A DNA stretch of 64,000 bases from QHWT01 sp963755695. GTDB taxonomy: Bacteria; Acidobacteriota; Vicinamibacteria; Vicinamibacterales; 2-12-FULL-66-21. The first letter of the stretch is position 1, and each line of letters begins with the position of its first letter. Positions 46,675 through 54,231 of this stretch are shown in pieces. The notes beneath the pieces are model-generated. The model searched no databases. It was not told where the DNA came from and saw only the letters and a program-made list of their open reading frames with translations. The DNA is taken from assembly GCA_963755695.1 (NCBI GenBank), contig CAVWLB010000009.1, positions 1 to 64,000 of the forward strand, in the 5' to 3' direction. Position numbers and translations under genes: made by a program.

Positions 46675-47458
46675 CCTCGCTATCGTGCTCGCCCTTTACG
46701 CCGCCGGCCTCGCGCGCGTCTGGCGCAGCGCGGGTTACGGTCGGGGCATTCGTGCCTTCGAGGCGCTCGCGTTCGGATCCGGCTGGCTCGCAATCGTGGT
46801 CGCACTCTCGCCGCCCCTCGACGAATGGAGCGAGCAGTGGCTGGTCGCACACATGGTGCAGCACGAGCTGTTGATGGTCGTCGCGGCGCCGCTGATCGCG
46901 CTGGGCGCTCCGCTGGTGGGATTTCTCTGGGCAATGCCCGGTGGCCCGCGCCGCAGGTTAATCGAGTCCGTCCGCCGCCGCCCGGTGACCACCGTCTGGG
47001 GTGCGCTGACGTCGCCGGCGTGCACGTTCTTCCTCTACGGCCTCGCGCTTTGGGCCTGGCACATACCGGCTCTCTACGACTACGCCCTGGAGCACGAGGC
47101 CATGCACATCGTTCAGCACCTCTGTTTCTTCGGCACCGCTGCGCTCTTCTGGTGGGGCATCACGCACGGCCGCTACGGGCGGGCCGGCTACGGCGCTGCC
47201 GTCGTGTACGTGTTCGCCACCGCAGTTCACGGTGGCATTCTCGGAGCGCTGCTCACCGTCTCGCCACGCGTCTGGTACATCCCCTACGTCGCGCACCATC
47301 CTCCTGGTCTCACGCCGCTCGAAGATCAACAGCTCGCCGGTCTGCTGATGTGGGTACCGGCGGGCCTGACGTTCGTTGCCGCCGGGCTGTTCCTGTTCGC
47401 GGCATGGCTGCGTCACGTCGGATCGGCTGTCGCGTTTCAAGGTCTGGGGCCGCGCTGA
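46661..47458 (+). CDS. ctaG: Cytochrome c oxidase assembly protein of the caa3 CtaG family
   Basis: ATG 46661 overlaps the preceding gene by 14 bases. The 265-residue product has seven predicted helices and the CtaG histidine pattern: LVAHMVQHELLMVVAAPLIA, WAWHIPALYDYALEHEAMHI, VQHLCFFGTAALFWWGI and a later ATAVHGGILGALLTVS. CtaG of this type (Bacillus-like, not Cox11) helps insert copper into the oxidase. The gene ends 16 bases before the PQQ dehydrogenase gene, so oxidase and dehydrogenase genes are on the same transcript. Confidence 0.92.
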   Translation: MLVSSLAIVLALYAAGLARVWRSAGYGRGIRAFEALAFGSGWLAIVVALSPPLDEWSEQWLVAHMVQHELLMVVAAPLIALGAPLVGFLWAMPGGPRRRLIESVRRRPVTTVWGALTSPACTFFLYGLALWAWHIPALYDYALEHEAMHIVQHLCFFGTAALFWWGITHGRYGRAGYGAAVVYVFATAVHGGILGALLTVSPRVWYIPYVAHHPPGLTPLEDQQLAGLLMWVPAGLTFVAAGLFLFAAWLRHVGSAVAFQGLGPR

Positions 47459-47474
47459 GGCCCACACGAATACG

Positions 47475-49322
47475 ATGATCACTTCCCTTACGTCCGGACG
47501 CCTCGCTCTCGTGCTCGTGACTGGACTCCTGGTCACCGCATGCCAGCACCAGTCAAACGGCCACGGAGGCGGCACTGGCCCACAGGGCACCGTTCCTGGG
47601 GCTCCACCGACGATGCAGCTCGTGTCCGAGGTGTCGGGCGGCGAGTGGCGCATGCCGGCCGGCGATTACGGCAATCTTCGTTACAGCACCCTGGATACGA
47701 TCAAGACCACGAACGTCATGAACCTCCACGTCGTAACCACGTTCTCTACCGGAGTGGCACGTGGGCACGAAGGTCAGCCGCTGGTCTTCGGTAACACCAT
47801 GTACGTGGTCACGCCTTTTCCGAACAACCTGATTGCGGTTGACCTGACCAAGCCGGGCGGCGCCGTGAAGTGGATTTACGAGCCGCACCCGGATCCGCGC
47901 TCGGTCGGCATCGCCTGCTGTGACGTGGTCAATCGCGGAGCGTCGTATGCCGATGGAAAGATCATCTACAGCCTGCTCGATGCGACGGTGGTGGCGGTCG
48001 ACAGCGAAACCGGCAAGGAAGCGTGGCGCACCAGAGTCGGCGACATCAGTAAAGGTGAGACGTTCACGGCCGCCCCGATCGTGGTGAAGGACCACGTCAT
48101 CGTGGGTAACTCGGGCGGCGAGTTGGGCGTGCGCGGCTATGTTGCTTGTCTCGATCTCCACAGCGGCAAGGAGCTGTGGCGCGCTTTCAACACCGGCCCG
48201 GACAGCGACGTGAAGATCGGGCCGAATTTCCATGCGTTCTACTCAAAGGACCAGGGGAAGGAACTTGGTGTCACGTCATGGCCGTCCGAACAATGGAAGC
48301 TGGGGGGCTCGACCGTCTGGGGTTGGATCTCATACGACCCGGAGACCAATCTCTTCTTCTATGGCACCGGCAACCCTGGCGTCTGGAATCCGGATCTGCG
48401 TCCCGGCGATAACAAGTGGTCGTCGACGATCTTCGCGCGCGACGCGGACACCGGCGAGGCGCGCTGGGCCTATCAGGCCACCGCGCACGACTCGTGGGAC
48501 TACGACGAGATCATGGAGAACATTCTCGTCGACATGGACTATGGCGGACGGCCGCGAAAGCTGCTCGTCCATCCAGGCCGCACCGGATTCGTCTATGTTC
48601 TCGATCGCGAGAGCGGTGAGCTGCTGTCGGCAGAGACATTCCAACCGACCAACTGGGCGACCGGCTACGACCTGAAAACAGGAAAGGCACGCGAAGATCC
48701 CACGAAGCAGACGCACTTCGGAGTCGTCACCGAAGGCATCTGTCCTTCGTCAACCGGGGCGAAAGACGTCATCCCGTCGGCGTTCTCGCCGCGTACGGGT
48801 CTGCTCTACATCCCCGCGCACAACACCTGCATGGACTACGAGGGGATCGAAGCCAACTACATCGCCGGGACGCCGTACCTGGGTGCGGACGTGAAGATGT
48901 ATCCAGGTCCTGGCGGCTACCAGGGCGAGCTCGTCGCCTGGGACGTGGCGCGCAACCGCAAGGCATGGGGAGCCAAGGAAGAGAAATTTCCCATCTACAG
49001 CGGAGTGCTCGCCACTGCTGGCGACGTCGTGTTTTACGGGACCATGGACGGATGGTTCAAAGCGGTCGACGCGAGAACCGGAACGGAACTCTGGAAGTTC
49101 CACGTGTCGTCGGGCATCATCGCCAATCCAATCACCTATCTCGGGCCTGACGGCAAGCAGTACGTCGCGGTCTATTCGGGCATCGGCGGCTGGATGGGCG
49201 CGGTGGCGTTCCCCGAGATCTCCGCTGACGATCCCTACGCGGCGCTCGGCGTGGTTGGCGCCATGAAGGACATCAAGAAGTACACGGCGCCAGGAAGCAC
49301 GGTCTATGTGTTTGGTCTCTAG
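47475..49322 (+). CDS. PQQ-dependent alcohol dehydrogenase with lanthanide-type active site (XoxF/ExaF-like), lipoprotein
   Basis: A 615-residue quinoprotein. It starts MITSLTSGRLALVLVTGLLV and has a lipobox LLVTAC (Cys23), so it is membrane-tethered in the periplasm. The eight-bladed propeller has adjacent cysteines GIACCDVVN (148-149), metal ligands Glu216 (GGELGVRG) and Asn300 (YGTGNPG), and the catalytic Asp342 in HDSWDYDEIM. Asp344, two residues on, is the extra aspartate that marks lanthanide-dependent XoxF/ExaF enzymes; calcium enzymes have Ala there. It oxidises methanol, ethanol or another alcohol to the aldehyde and passes electrons to cytochrome c. Next come its XoxJ- and XoxG-like partners. 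Residue assignments rest on alignment by eye; the substrate is undetermined. Confidence 0.9.
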   Translation: MITSLTSGRLALVLVTGLLVTACQHQSNGHGGGTGPQGTVPGAPPTMQLVSEVSGGEWRMPAGDYGNLRYSTLDTIKTTNVMNLHVVTTFSTGVARGHEGQPLVFGNTMYVVTPFPNNLIAVDLTKPGGAVKWIYEPHPDPRSVGIACCDVVNRGASYADGKIIYSLLDATVVAVDSETGKEAWRTRVGDISKGETFTAAPIVVKDHVIVGNSGGELGVRGYVACLDLHSGKELWRAFNTGPDSDVKIGPNFHAFYSKDQGKELGVTSWPSEQWKLGGSTVWGWISYDPETNLFFYGTGNPGVWNPDLRPGDNKWSSTIFARDADTGEARWAYQATAHDSWDYDEIMENILVDMDYGGRPRKLLVHPGRTGFVYVLDRESGELLSAETFQPTNWATGYDLKTGKAREDPTKQTHFGVVTEGICPSSTGAKDVIPSAFSPRTGLLYIPAHNTCMDYEGIEANYIAGTPYLGADVKMYPGPGGYQGELVAWDVARNRKAWGAKEEKFPIYSGVLATAGDVVFYGTMDGWFKAVDARTGTELWKFHVSSGIIANPITYLGPDGKQYVAVYSGIGGWMGAVAFPEISADDPYAALGVVGAMKDIKKYTAPGSTVYVFGL

Positions 49323-50104
49323 GAGTCTCGCACTCGTCGTCGGCCTGTGGACGGCCCTCGGCTGCACCATCTGCGCGCTGCCGCCGCTCAGGGTCTGTGC
49401 GGACCCGAACAACCTGCCGTTTTCGAACCAACGCGGCGAAGGATTCGAGAACAAGATCGCGGCGCTCATCGCGCGCGAGACGAACCGTCCGCTCGCTTAC
49501 TTCTGGTTGCCCCAACGTCGCGGCTTCATTCGCAATTCGCTCAACGCCGGGCGCTGCGACGTGGTGATCGGCGTACCGGCGCAGTACGGACTGCTTCAGC
49601 CGACGCGCAGCTACTATCGATCCTCTTACGCGTTCGTTTCCCGCCGCGATCGCCACCTGCGCATCGATTCGTTCGACGCTGCGCCGTTGAAGACACTCAC
49701 GATCGGCATCCAGATCAGCGGCGACGACTACAACAATCCGCCGGCGGCCCAAGCACTCGCGGCGCGGCGGATCATTCAGAACGTTCGAGGGTTCACGATC
49801 TACGGCGACTACTCCCAGCCGGATCCGCAGCGCGACATCGTCGACGCCGTTGCCGACGGCCGCGTCGACATCGCCGTCGTCTGGGGTCCTCTCGCCGGGT
49901 ATTACGGACCACGCGAGCCGACGCCGATCGACGTCACGCCGGTTGCGGTCGAGCGCGACGGCCAATCGTGCATTTGCGTTCGACATTGCAATGGGTGTGC
50001 GTCGCGACGACACGGCGCTGCGAAACATGCTCGACGGGGTCATCGCCCGATGCGGCGCCGACATTCGACGGATTCTGCGGTCGTACGGAGTGCCGCTTCG
50101 ATGA
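49306..50104 (+). CDS. XoxJ-like periplasmic binding protein associated with the quinoprotein dehydrogenase, one frameshift
   Basis: ATG 49306 overlaps the dehydrogenase by 17 bases. After a signal segment (LALVVGLWTALGCTICA), LRVCADPNNLPFSNQRGEGF and ENKIAALIARE match the SBP_bac_3-like proteins found only next to PQQ dehydrogenases (MxaJ/XoxJ). RGFIRNSLNAGRCDVVIGVP and SYYRSSYAFVSRRDRHLRID follow. The frame changes near 49965 and the restored tail AFDIAMGVRRDDTALRNMLD ends at 50104. MxaJ/XoxJ bind the dehydrogenase and assist its maturation or metal loading. Two cysteines lie near the start (CTIC). Confidence 0.87.
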
Positions 50105-50562
50105 TGTTCACCTGCAGGTCCACGTGGGCCGCAATTGGAGCGCTTCTGGGTGTGGCGGCGTGCGGCAGGACACCGCCGCACGGCGGGTCGACGGCTGCTC
50201 CGCCGCCCATCGTGACAGCAGTCGGGCCGATCCCCGGTCCGCCCGGACCCGCGGCCGGTCCCTCGAATCCATACACGAACGACCGGACGGCCATGGGAGA
50301 AGGACGACAGTTATTCGTGCGCTTCAACTGCTCGGGATGTCATGGCGGCCGCGCCGGCGGCGGAATGGGACCAAGCCTGCGCGACGTGGATTGGATCTAC
50401 GGCAACAGCGACGCGCAGGTGTTCAGCTCGATTGCCGAAGGGCGCGCGCACGGCATGCCGTCGTGGCAAACCCGTCTGACTGCTGATCAGATCTGGAAGC
50501 TCGTCACCTACATCAAGTCGCTCCGCACGCGGAACGAGCCGCAGGCGCCGCCGACTCAATAG
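50101..50562 (+). CDS. Cytochrome c lipoprotein, probable electron acceptor of the dehydrogenase (XoxG-like)
   Basis: ATG 50101 overlaps the previous stop by four bases. The 153-residue product has a lipobox LLGVAAC, a proline/glycine-rich linker (about residues 25-60) and one cytochrome c domain with NCSGCHGGRAGGGMGP as haem site and HGMPSWQTRLTADQIWKLVT as axial-methionine segment. Position and size fit the one-haem partner that carries electrons from XoxF to the terminal oxidase, here presumably the caa3 enzyme of the same operon. Confidence 0.9.
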   Translation: MMFTCRSTWAAIGALLGVAACGRTPPHGGSTAAPPPIVTAVGPIPGPPGPAAGPSNPYTNDRTAMGEGRQLFVRFNCSGCHGGRAGGGMGPSLRDVDWIYGNSDAQVFSSIAEGRAHGMPSWQTRLTADQIWKLVTYIKSLRTRNEPQAPPTQ

Positions 50563-50574
50563 AGGAACACGTCC

Positions 50575-51383
50575 ATGTCCCGGAGTGACATCGCACTCAC
50601 ACTCGTCGCCGCTCTGGTTGTCCTGACGGCTGGTTGCTCGAAAACGGCATCCAGCAGTCCAGGCGAAACGCAGGCCGGCGCTGCGTCGGATCTGAGCCGC
50701 CCGCCGCAGGCCGGCGCGGCGACGCGCAAAATGCGGCGACCTGCCCTCGGCGGATGATCTGAAGAAGTGGCTGCGCGCGGCACCCGGCGTCGAGGGTGAG
50801 GCCGGCGGACTCTTCTCCGGCAAGATGGAGTGGGCAGCCATCGTCAACCGGCAGGGCGAGATTTGCGCGACAGCGGTCGCCACCGACGACCCCGCCAGCG
50901 CATGGCCCGGCAGCCAGGCGATCTCCAAGGCCAAGGCGTATACGGCGAACGCCTACAGCACCGACGACGCCCCGCTGTCCACCGCACGGCTCTATACGCT
51001 TACCCAGCCGGGACACTCGCTGTGGGGCGTGGCCGAGCCGAATCCGTTCCGCGCCGACTGTGTCGTGGCTCCCGAGCGACATGAACGCCACCAACGGAAA
51101 GATCTGCGGCGGATCGATTGCCTTCGGCGGCGGCGTGCCGCTGTACAAAGGGAAGACGCGGGTCGGCGGTCTGGGGATCAGCGGCGACACCGCCTGCGCC
51201 GATCACGAGATCGCCAAGCGGATCCGTCATCTCGCGCAACTCGATCCCGAAAAGGGCGAATTCGCGGACGACATCGTCTTCACCTCGGTCGACGGCCCGT
51301 CGCCATTCGCGCATCCGCTCTGCGCCAATACCTGGAGGAACGGCAAGAAGGTCGGCGATGAGGCAAAGGCGGTCGGCTACTGA
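50575..51383 (+). CDS. GlcG/HbpS-type heme-binding lipoprotein, two frameshifts
   Basis: ATG 50575 starts a lipoprotein signal (ALTLVAALVVLTAGC). After frame changes near 50740 and 51075 the chain reads AAIVNRQGEICATAVATDDP and AWPGSQAISKAKAYTANAYS, which is the GlcG/HbpS fold, then GKICGGSIAFGGGVPLYKGK and VGGLGISGDTACADHEIAKR. The family binds haem or cobalamin-like ligands; in some bacteria it is linked to alcohol or glycolate oxidation. It is the thirteenth-base neighbour of the cytochrome gene, and the Nramp gene follows seven bases after its stop. Its role with the dehydrogenase is inferred from position. Confidence 0.8.
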
Positions 51384-51389
51384 CCGCAG

Positions 51390-52604
51390 GTGAGAAAGAT
51401 CTTCAACCTCGCGCTGGGAGTCGTCACCAGCATCGGCGGATTCGTCGAAGCGGGCTCGATCTCGACCTCCGCGCAGGCTGGCGCCGAATTCGGATTCTCA
51501 CTGCTCTGGGCAATTGCCGCGGCCACGCTTTTCGTAGCCGCACTGGCGGAGATGGCAGGACGGGTCGCCGCCATCAGCAAGCGGTCGATGGTAGCCGCGG
51601 TTCGCGAACGATTTGGCTTGCATTTCCAGGCTGTGCCGCTCACCGCGGAATTCATCATCGATGTCTTGCTTCTCACCGCCGAACTCGGCGGTGCCGCCAT
51701 CGCCGTCAAGATGCTGAGCGGGATCGGCTTCCAGTGGTGGGTCCTGCCACTTGGCCTGGCCGCGTGGCTTGTCCTGTGGTTCGGCAATTTCACCGTCATC
51801 GAAGACGGCGTCGGCCTGCTCGGTATGGTCACGCTGTCGTTCGTGGTCGCCGTCTGGCGGCTGCATCCCGATCCACGCCCGATCGCCTACGGCTTCATTC
51901 CCACCGTTCCGGATCACGACCTGACCCGTTATGCCTTCCTGACGGTCAGCATCATCGGCGCAACAGTGAGTCCGTACCTGCTCAACTTCTACTCGTCGGG
52001 AGCCATCGAGGAAAAGTGGACGCAGGAGGATCTCTGGATCAACCGGTTGACCGCGTTCCTCGGCATGGGATTCGGGAGCACGGTCGCGATGGGCTGCCTC
52101 GTCACTGCTGCGATCGTTCTCGGTCCTCAGCACGTGAAGGTCGACACGTATGAGCAGGCCGCACAGATGTTCGTGCCAATCTACGGGCGATGGGCGGTCA
52201 CGCTGTTCGCGGTGTCATTGGGCATCGGCTGCTTCGGTGCGGCAGTCGAGATCGCACTGAATGCAGCATATGCCGTCGGACAGGCACTCGGATGGACGTG
52301 GGGGATCAACAAGAAGCGACGCGACGTCAGCCGTTTCGTCGCTGCCTTCTCCGTCGTGCTCCTGCTCGCGGTGGCGATTGCGGCGATGGGGTTCGATCCG
52401 CTGCAGCTGACGCTCATCTCGGTCGCTCTCACGGTCGTGATCATGCCGCTGATCGTCCTGCCGTTCCTTGTGTTGATGAACGAAGAGGAGTACGTCGGAC
52501 GGCACACCAGCGGTCCGATTGGTAACGGCCTGCTCGCGCTGCTGACGATCCTCGGCGCTCTCATGGCCCTGGTGGTCATTCCGCTTGAGATATTCGGAGG
52601 GTGA
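51390..52604 (+). CDS. Nramp-superfamily metal transporter with non-canonical metal-site motifs
   Basis: GTG 51390, six bases after the GlcG-like stop. The 404-residue product has about eleven membrane helices in the LeuT-fold order of Nramp proteins. In canonical Nramp (MntH) helix 1 has D-P-G-N and helix 6 M-P-H as metal ligands. Here the equivalent segments read GGFVEAGS (E20-A21-G22-S23) and IIGATVSPYLLNF, so Asp is Glu, Asn is Ser, Met is Ser and His is Tyr. The fold is retained but the thioether and imidazole ligands typical for Mn/Fe are gone. Nramp-related carriers with altered motifs are known to move other cations such as Mg or Al. The cargo here is unknown; the neighbouring lanthanide-type dehydrogenase makes a trivalent ion a testable idea. 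Confidence 0.88.
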   Translation: MRKIFNLALGVVTSIGGFVEAGSISTSAQAGAEFGFSLLWAIAAATLFVAALAEMAGRVAAISKRSMVAAVRERFGLHFQAVPLTAEFIIDVLLLTAELGGAAIAVKMLSGIGFQWWVLPLGLAAWLVLWFGNFTVIEDGVGLLGMVTLSFVVAVWRLHPDPRPIAYGFIPTVPDHDLTRYAFLTVSIIGATVSPYLLNFYSSGAIEEKWTQEDLWINRLTAFLGMGFGSTVAMGCLVTAAIVLGPQHVKVDTYEQAAQMFVPIYGRWAVTLFAVSLGIGCFGAAVEIALNAAYAVGQALGWTWGINKKRRDVSRFVAAFSVVLLLAVAIAAMGFDPLQLTLISVALTVVIMPLIVLPFLVLMNEEEYVGRHTSGPIGNGLLALLTILGALMALVVIPLEIFGG

Positions 52605-52605
52605 T

Positions 52606-52962
52606 GTGGATGTCGTCAGGAATGTGCTGGACAAAAGCGTCGTCGATCGCAACGGACGCGAAATGGGCCGCGTGGACGGCATCCTCCTGGATCAGAAAAC
52701 CGGCCAACCGCCGCGCCTGGCGGCAGTACTAATCGGACCATCGGTGCTTGGGGAGCGCCTCCATCCTCGTCTGGGCCGGCTCGTGAATGCGCTCGAGAAG
52801 CGACTGGGTCTCGATCGAGACCGACCGACTCGGATCGATTTCGGGGACGTCGAGGATGTCGATCGCAGGGTCCGGCTTCGCCTGACGATCGGCGACACGG
52901 CCGCCGCGGCCGTGGAGCAACGACTTCGTGCGTGGTGGGTGAAATTGCCTGGAAGCCGATGA
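52606..52962 (+). CDS. PRC-barrel-like protein next to the Nramp carrier
   Basis: GTG 52606 (then DVVRNVLDKSVVDRNGREMG) comes one base after the transporter stop. The N-terminal half RVDGILLDQKTGQPPRLAAV has the PRC-barrel strand pattern. The C-terminal half is a charged extension, RLGLDRDRPTRIDFGDVEDV, then RVRLRLTIGDTAAAAVEQRL. PRC barrels often sit on or beside ion transporters (for example in MgtE) as cytoplasmic regulatory modules. The 118 residues and coupling suggest a regulatory subunit of the Nramp protein. Confidence 0.75.
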   Translation: MDVVRNVLDKSVVDRNGREMGRVDGILLDQKTGQPPRLAAVLIGPSVLGERLHPRLGRLVNALEKRLGLDRDRPTRIDFGDVEDVDRRVRLRLTIGDTAAAAVEQRLRAWWVKLPGSR

Positions 52963-53252
52963 GCACTAGTCTTCGTCTGGACCGTCTGGTTGGCCGCGTG
53001 GTGCAGACTGCCAACAATCGGCGGCTGGGCCGGCTCGAGGAATTCCGTGCCGAACGCCGAGGCGACGCGTGGATCATCACCGAGTACGTGATCGGTGCGG
53101 CAGGACTCATGGAACGTCTCGGTCTGGGCGCCCGCCTGGTTCTCGGCATGAACCGTGTCGGCGGATACGTCGCCCGCTGGGATCAGCTCGATCTCTCCGA
53201 CCCCGATCGTCCGCGGCTCACGTGCTCCATCGAGGAGTTACGGCGCCAGTGA
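52959..53252 (+). CDS. Second PRC-barrel-like protein
   Basis: ATG 52959 overlaps the previous stop by four bases. The 97 residues begin MSTSLRLDRLVGRVVQTANN and continue RLGRLEEFRAERRGDAWIIT then EYVIGAAGLMERLGLGARLV, a single PRC-type barrel with no extension. With its neighbour it forms a pair that could build a heteromeric regulatory unit on the transporter. It is the last gene of the co-directional run that starts at 42786; the next genes are convergent. Confidence 0.75.
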   Translation: MSTSLRLDRLVGRVVQTANNRRLGRLEEFRAERRGDAWIITEYVIGAAGLMERLGLGARLVLGMNRVGGYVARWDQLDLSDPDRPRLTCSIEELRRQ

Positions 53253-53304
53253 CAGCCAATGGAAGGTCAGACGTGGCTTCGCGCAGTCGGCAGCGCGAAT
53301 GCCG

Positions 53305-53673
53305 TTAGTCATGAGCTGACTTTCCCCGCTTCGTGGCCGCCGCGTATTTCACGACCCTGACGCGTTCCACTGTCACCAGGGCACCGCCGCTGACCATCTC
53401 ATCAAGAATCGGAAGCAGCTTATCGACGTGAGCTTCATCGTCGACGACCTCGATCAAGACCGGAAGATCGCTCGAGAGCTCGATCAGGTTGGCGGTGTGG
53501 ATCACACTGCTGGCACCGAAGCCGGCGACGCCGTGGATCACCGTCGCTCCCGCGAAGCCCTCGCGGCGGAGACGCTCGAGCAGGGCCCGCGAAAGCGGGA
53601 GGTGATGGAACTGGTCCGACTCTCCGAGAAAGATCCTGACCAGGAACTGATTGCCATCCAAGACGCGCATCAT
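53305..53673 (-). CDS. DUF190 protein associated with fluoride channels
   Basis: A 122-residue protein from ATG 53673 (MMRVLDGNQFLVRIFLGESD). DUF190 members have a ferredoxin-like fold related to PII proteins; FGASSVIHTANLIELSSDLP and VLIEVVDDEAHVDKLLPILD are typical. They are commonly encoded next to CrcB, as here, and are thought to regulate it. A lysine-rich tail (KYAAATKRGKSAHD) closes the protein. It is transcribed from the crcB side. Confidence 0.9.
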   Translation of the reverse strand: MMRVLDGNQFLVRIFLGESDQFHHLPLSRALLERLRREGFAGATVIHGVAGFGASSVIHTANLIELSSDLPVLIEVVDDEAHVDKLLPILDEMVSGGALVTVERVRVVKYAAATKRGKSAHD

Positions 53674-53759
53674 GCCCTCCTGCCGGCGGACCTGAAGGTC
53701 CGCCCTCCACCTGCACTGGCACTGTAGGCCTGATCCTGGACCAGGGCTCCGCTGGCTCC

Positions 53760-54140
53760 TCAGCGGCCAAGCAGTTGCCGGGCGCACAGCATCCCGATCC
53801 ACCCGGAGGCGAACCCGCCAAAGATCGTCGCCGCGGCGTTCACCGCAGCAGTTCCGAGCGCGCCTTGCTCGATCAAACGGCTGGTCTCGTAGTTGAAGCT
53901 CGAATAGGTGGTAAGGCCGCCGATAAAACCAATCGCGATCGCCGAACGCACCGTAGGCGACCAGGACAGGGCAAGGGCCGCGTACATGACGGCCGCGATT
54001 GCGAAGCAGCCAACCAGGTTGACGATCAGCGTGCCGTACGGAAAGGCGCTACCGAAACGCGGCGCGGACCAAAGGGCCACGAGATAGCGGGCGCCGGTCC
54101 CGGCGGCCCCGGCAAGACAAATCCAGAAGAATCGTTGCAT
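53760..54140 (-). CDS. crcB: Fluoride ion channel CrcB/Fluc
   Basis: ATG 54140 gives 126 residues with four membrane helices, the usual size of a Fluc subunit. Conserved features are AGAAGTGARYLVALW at the start, the Asn in FPYGTLIVNLVGCFAIA and GFIGGLTTYSSFNYE with the central Na site and phenylalanine box. Fluc dimers export fluoride that enters as HF. The DUF190 gene follows in the same direction. A hairpin repeat at 54141 lies immediately before the start codon. Confidence 0.95.
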   Translation of the reverse strand: MQRFFWICLAGAAGTGARYLVALWSAPRFGSAFPYGTLIVNLVGCFAIAAVMYAALALSWSPTVRSAIAIGFIGGLTTYSSFNYETSRLIEQGALGTAAVNAAATIFGGFASGWIGMLCARQLLGR

Positions 54141-54183
54141 CGGCACCTCTAAAGAGGTGCCCTACAGACTTTTTCAGCAACCT
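54141..54183 (+). repeat. 43-base hairpin element, copy 1
   Basis: Begins with cggcacctct and aagaggtgcc, which pair, followed by cctacagactttttcagcaa. Its inverse partner is at 58575-58617 with 39 of 43 bases the same. The pair frames the quinoprotein genes between them. Confidence 0.85.
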
Positions 54184-54231
54184 CTTCACTTCACAGTCGT
54201 CAAGGTGACCTATCGGGTGTCGGGCGGGTCT

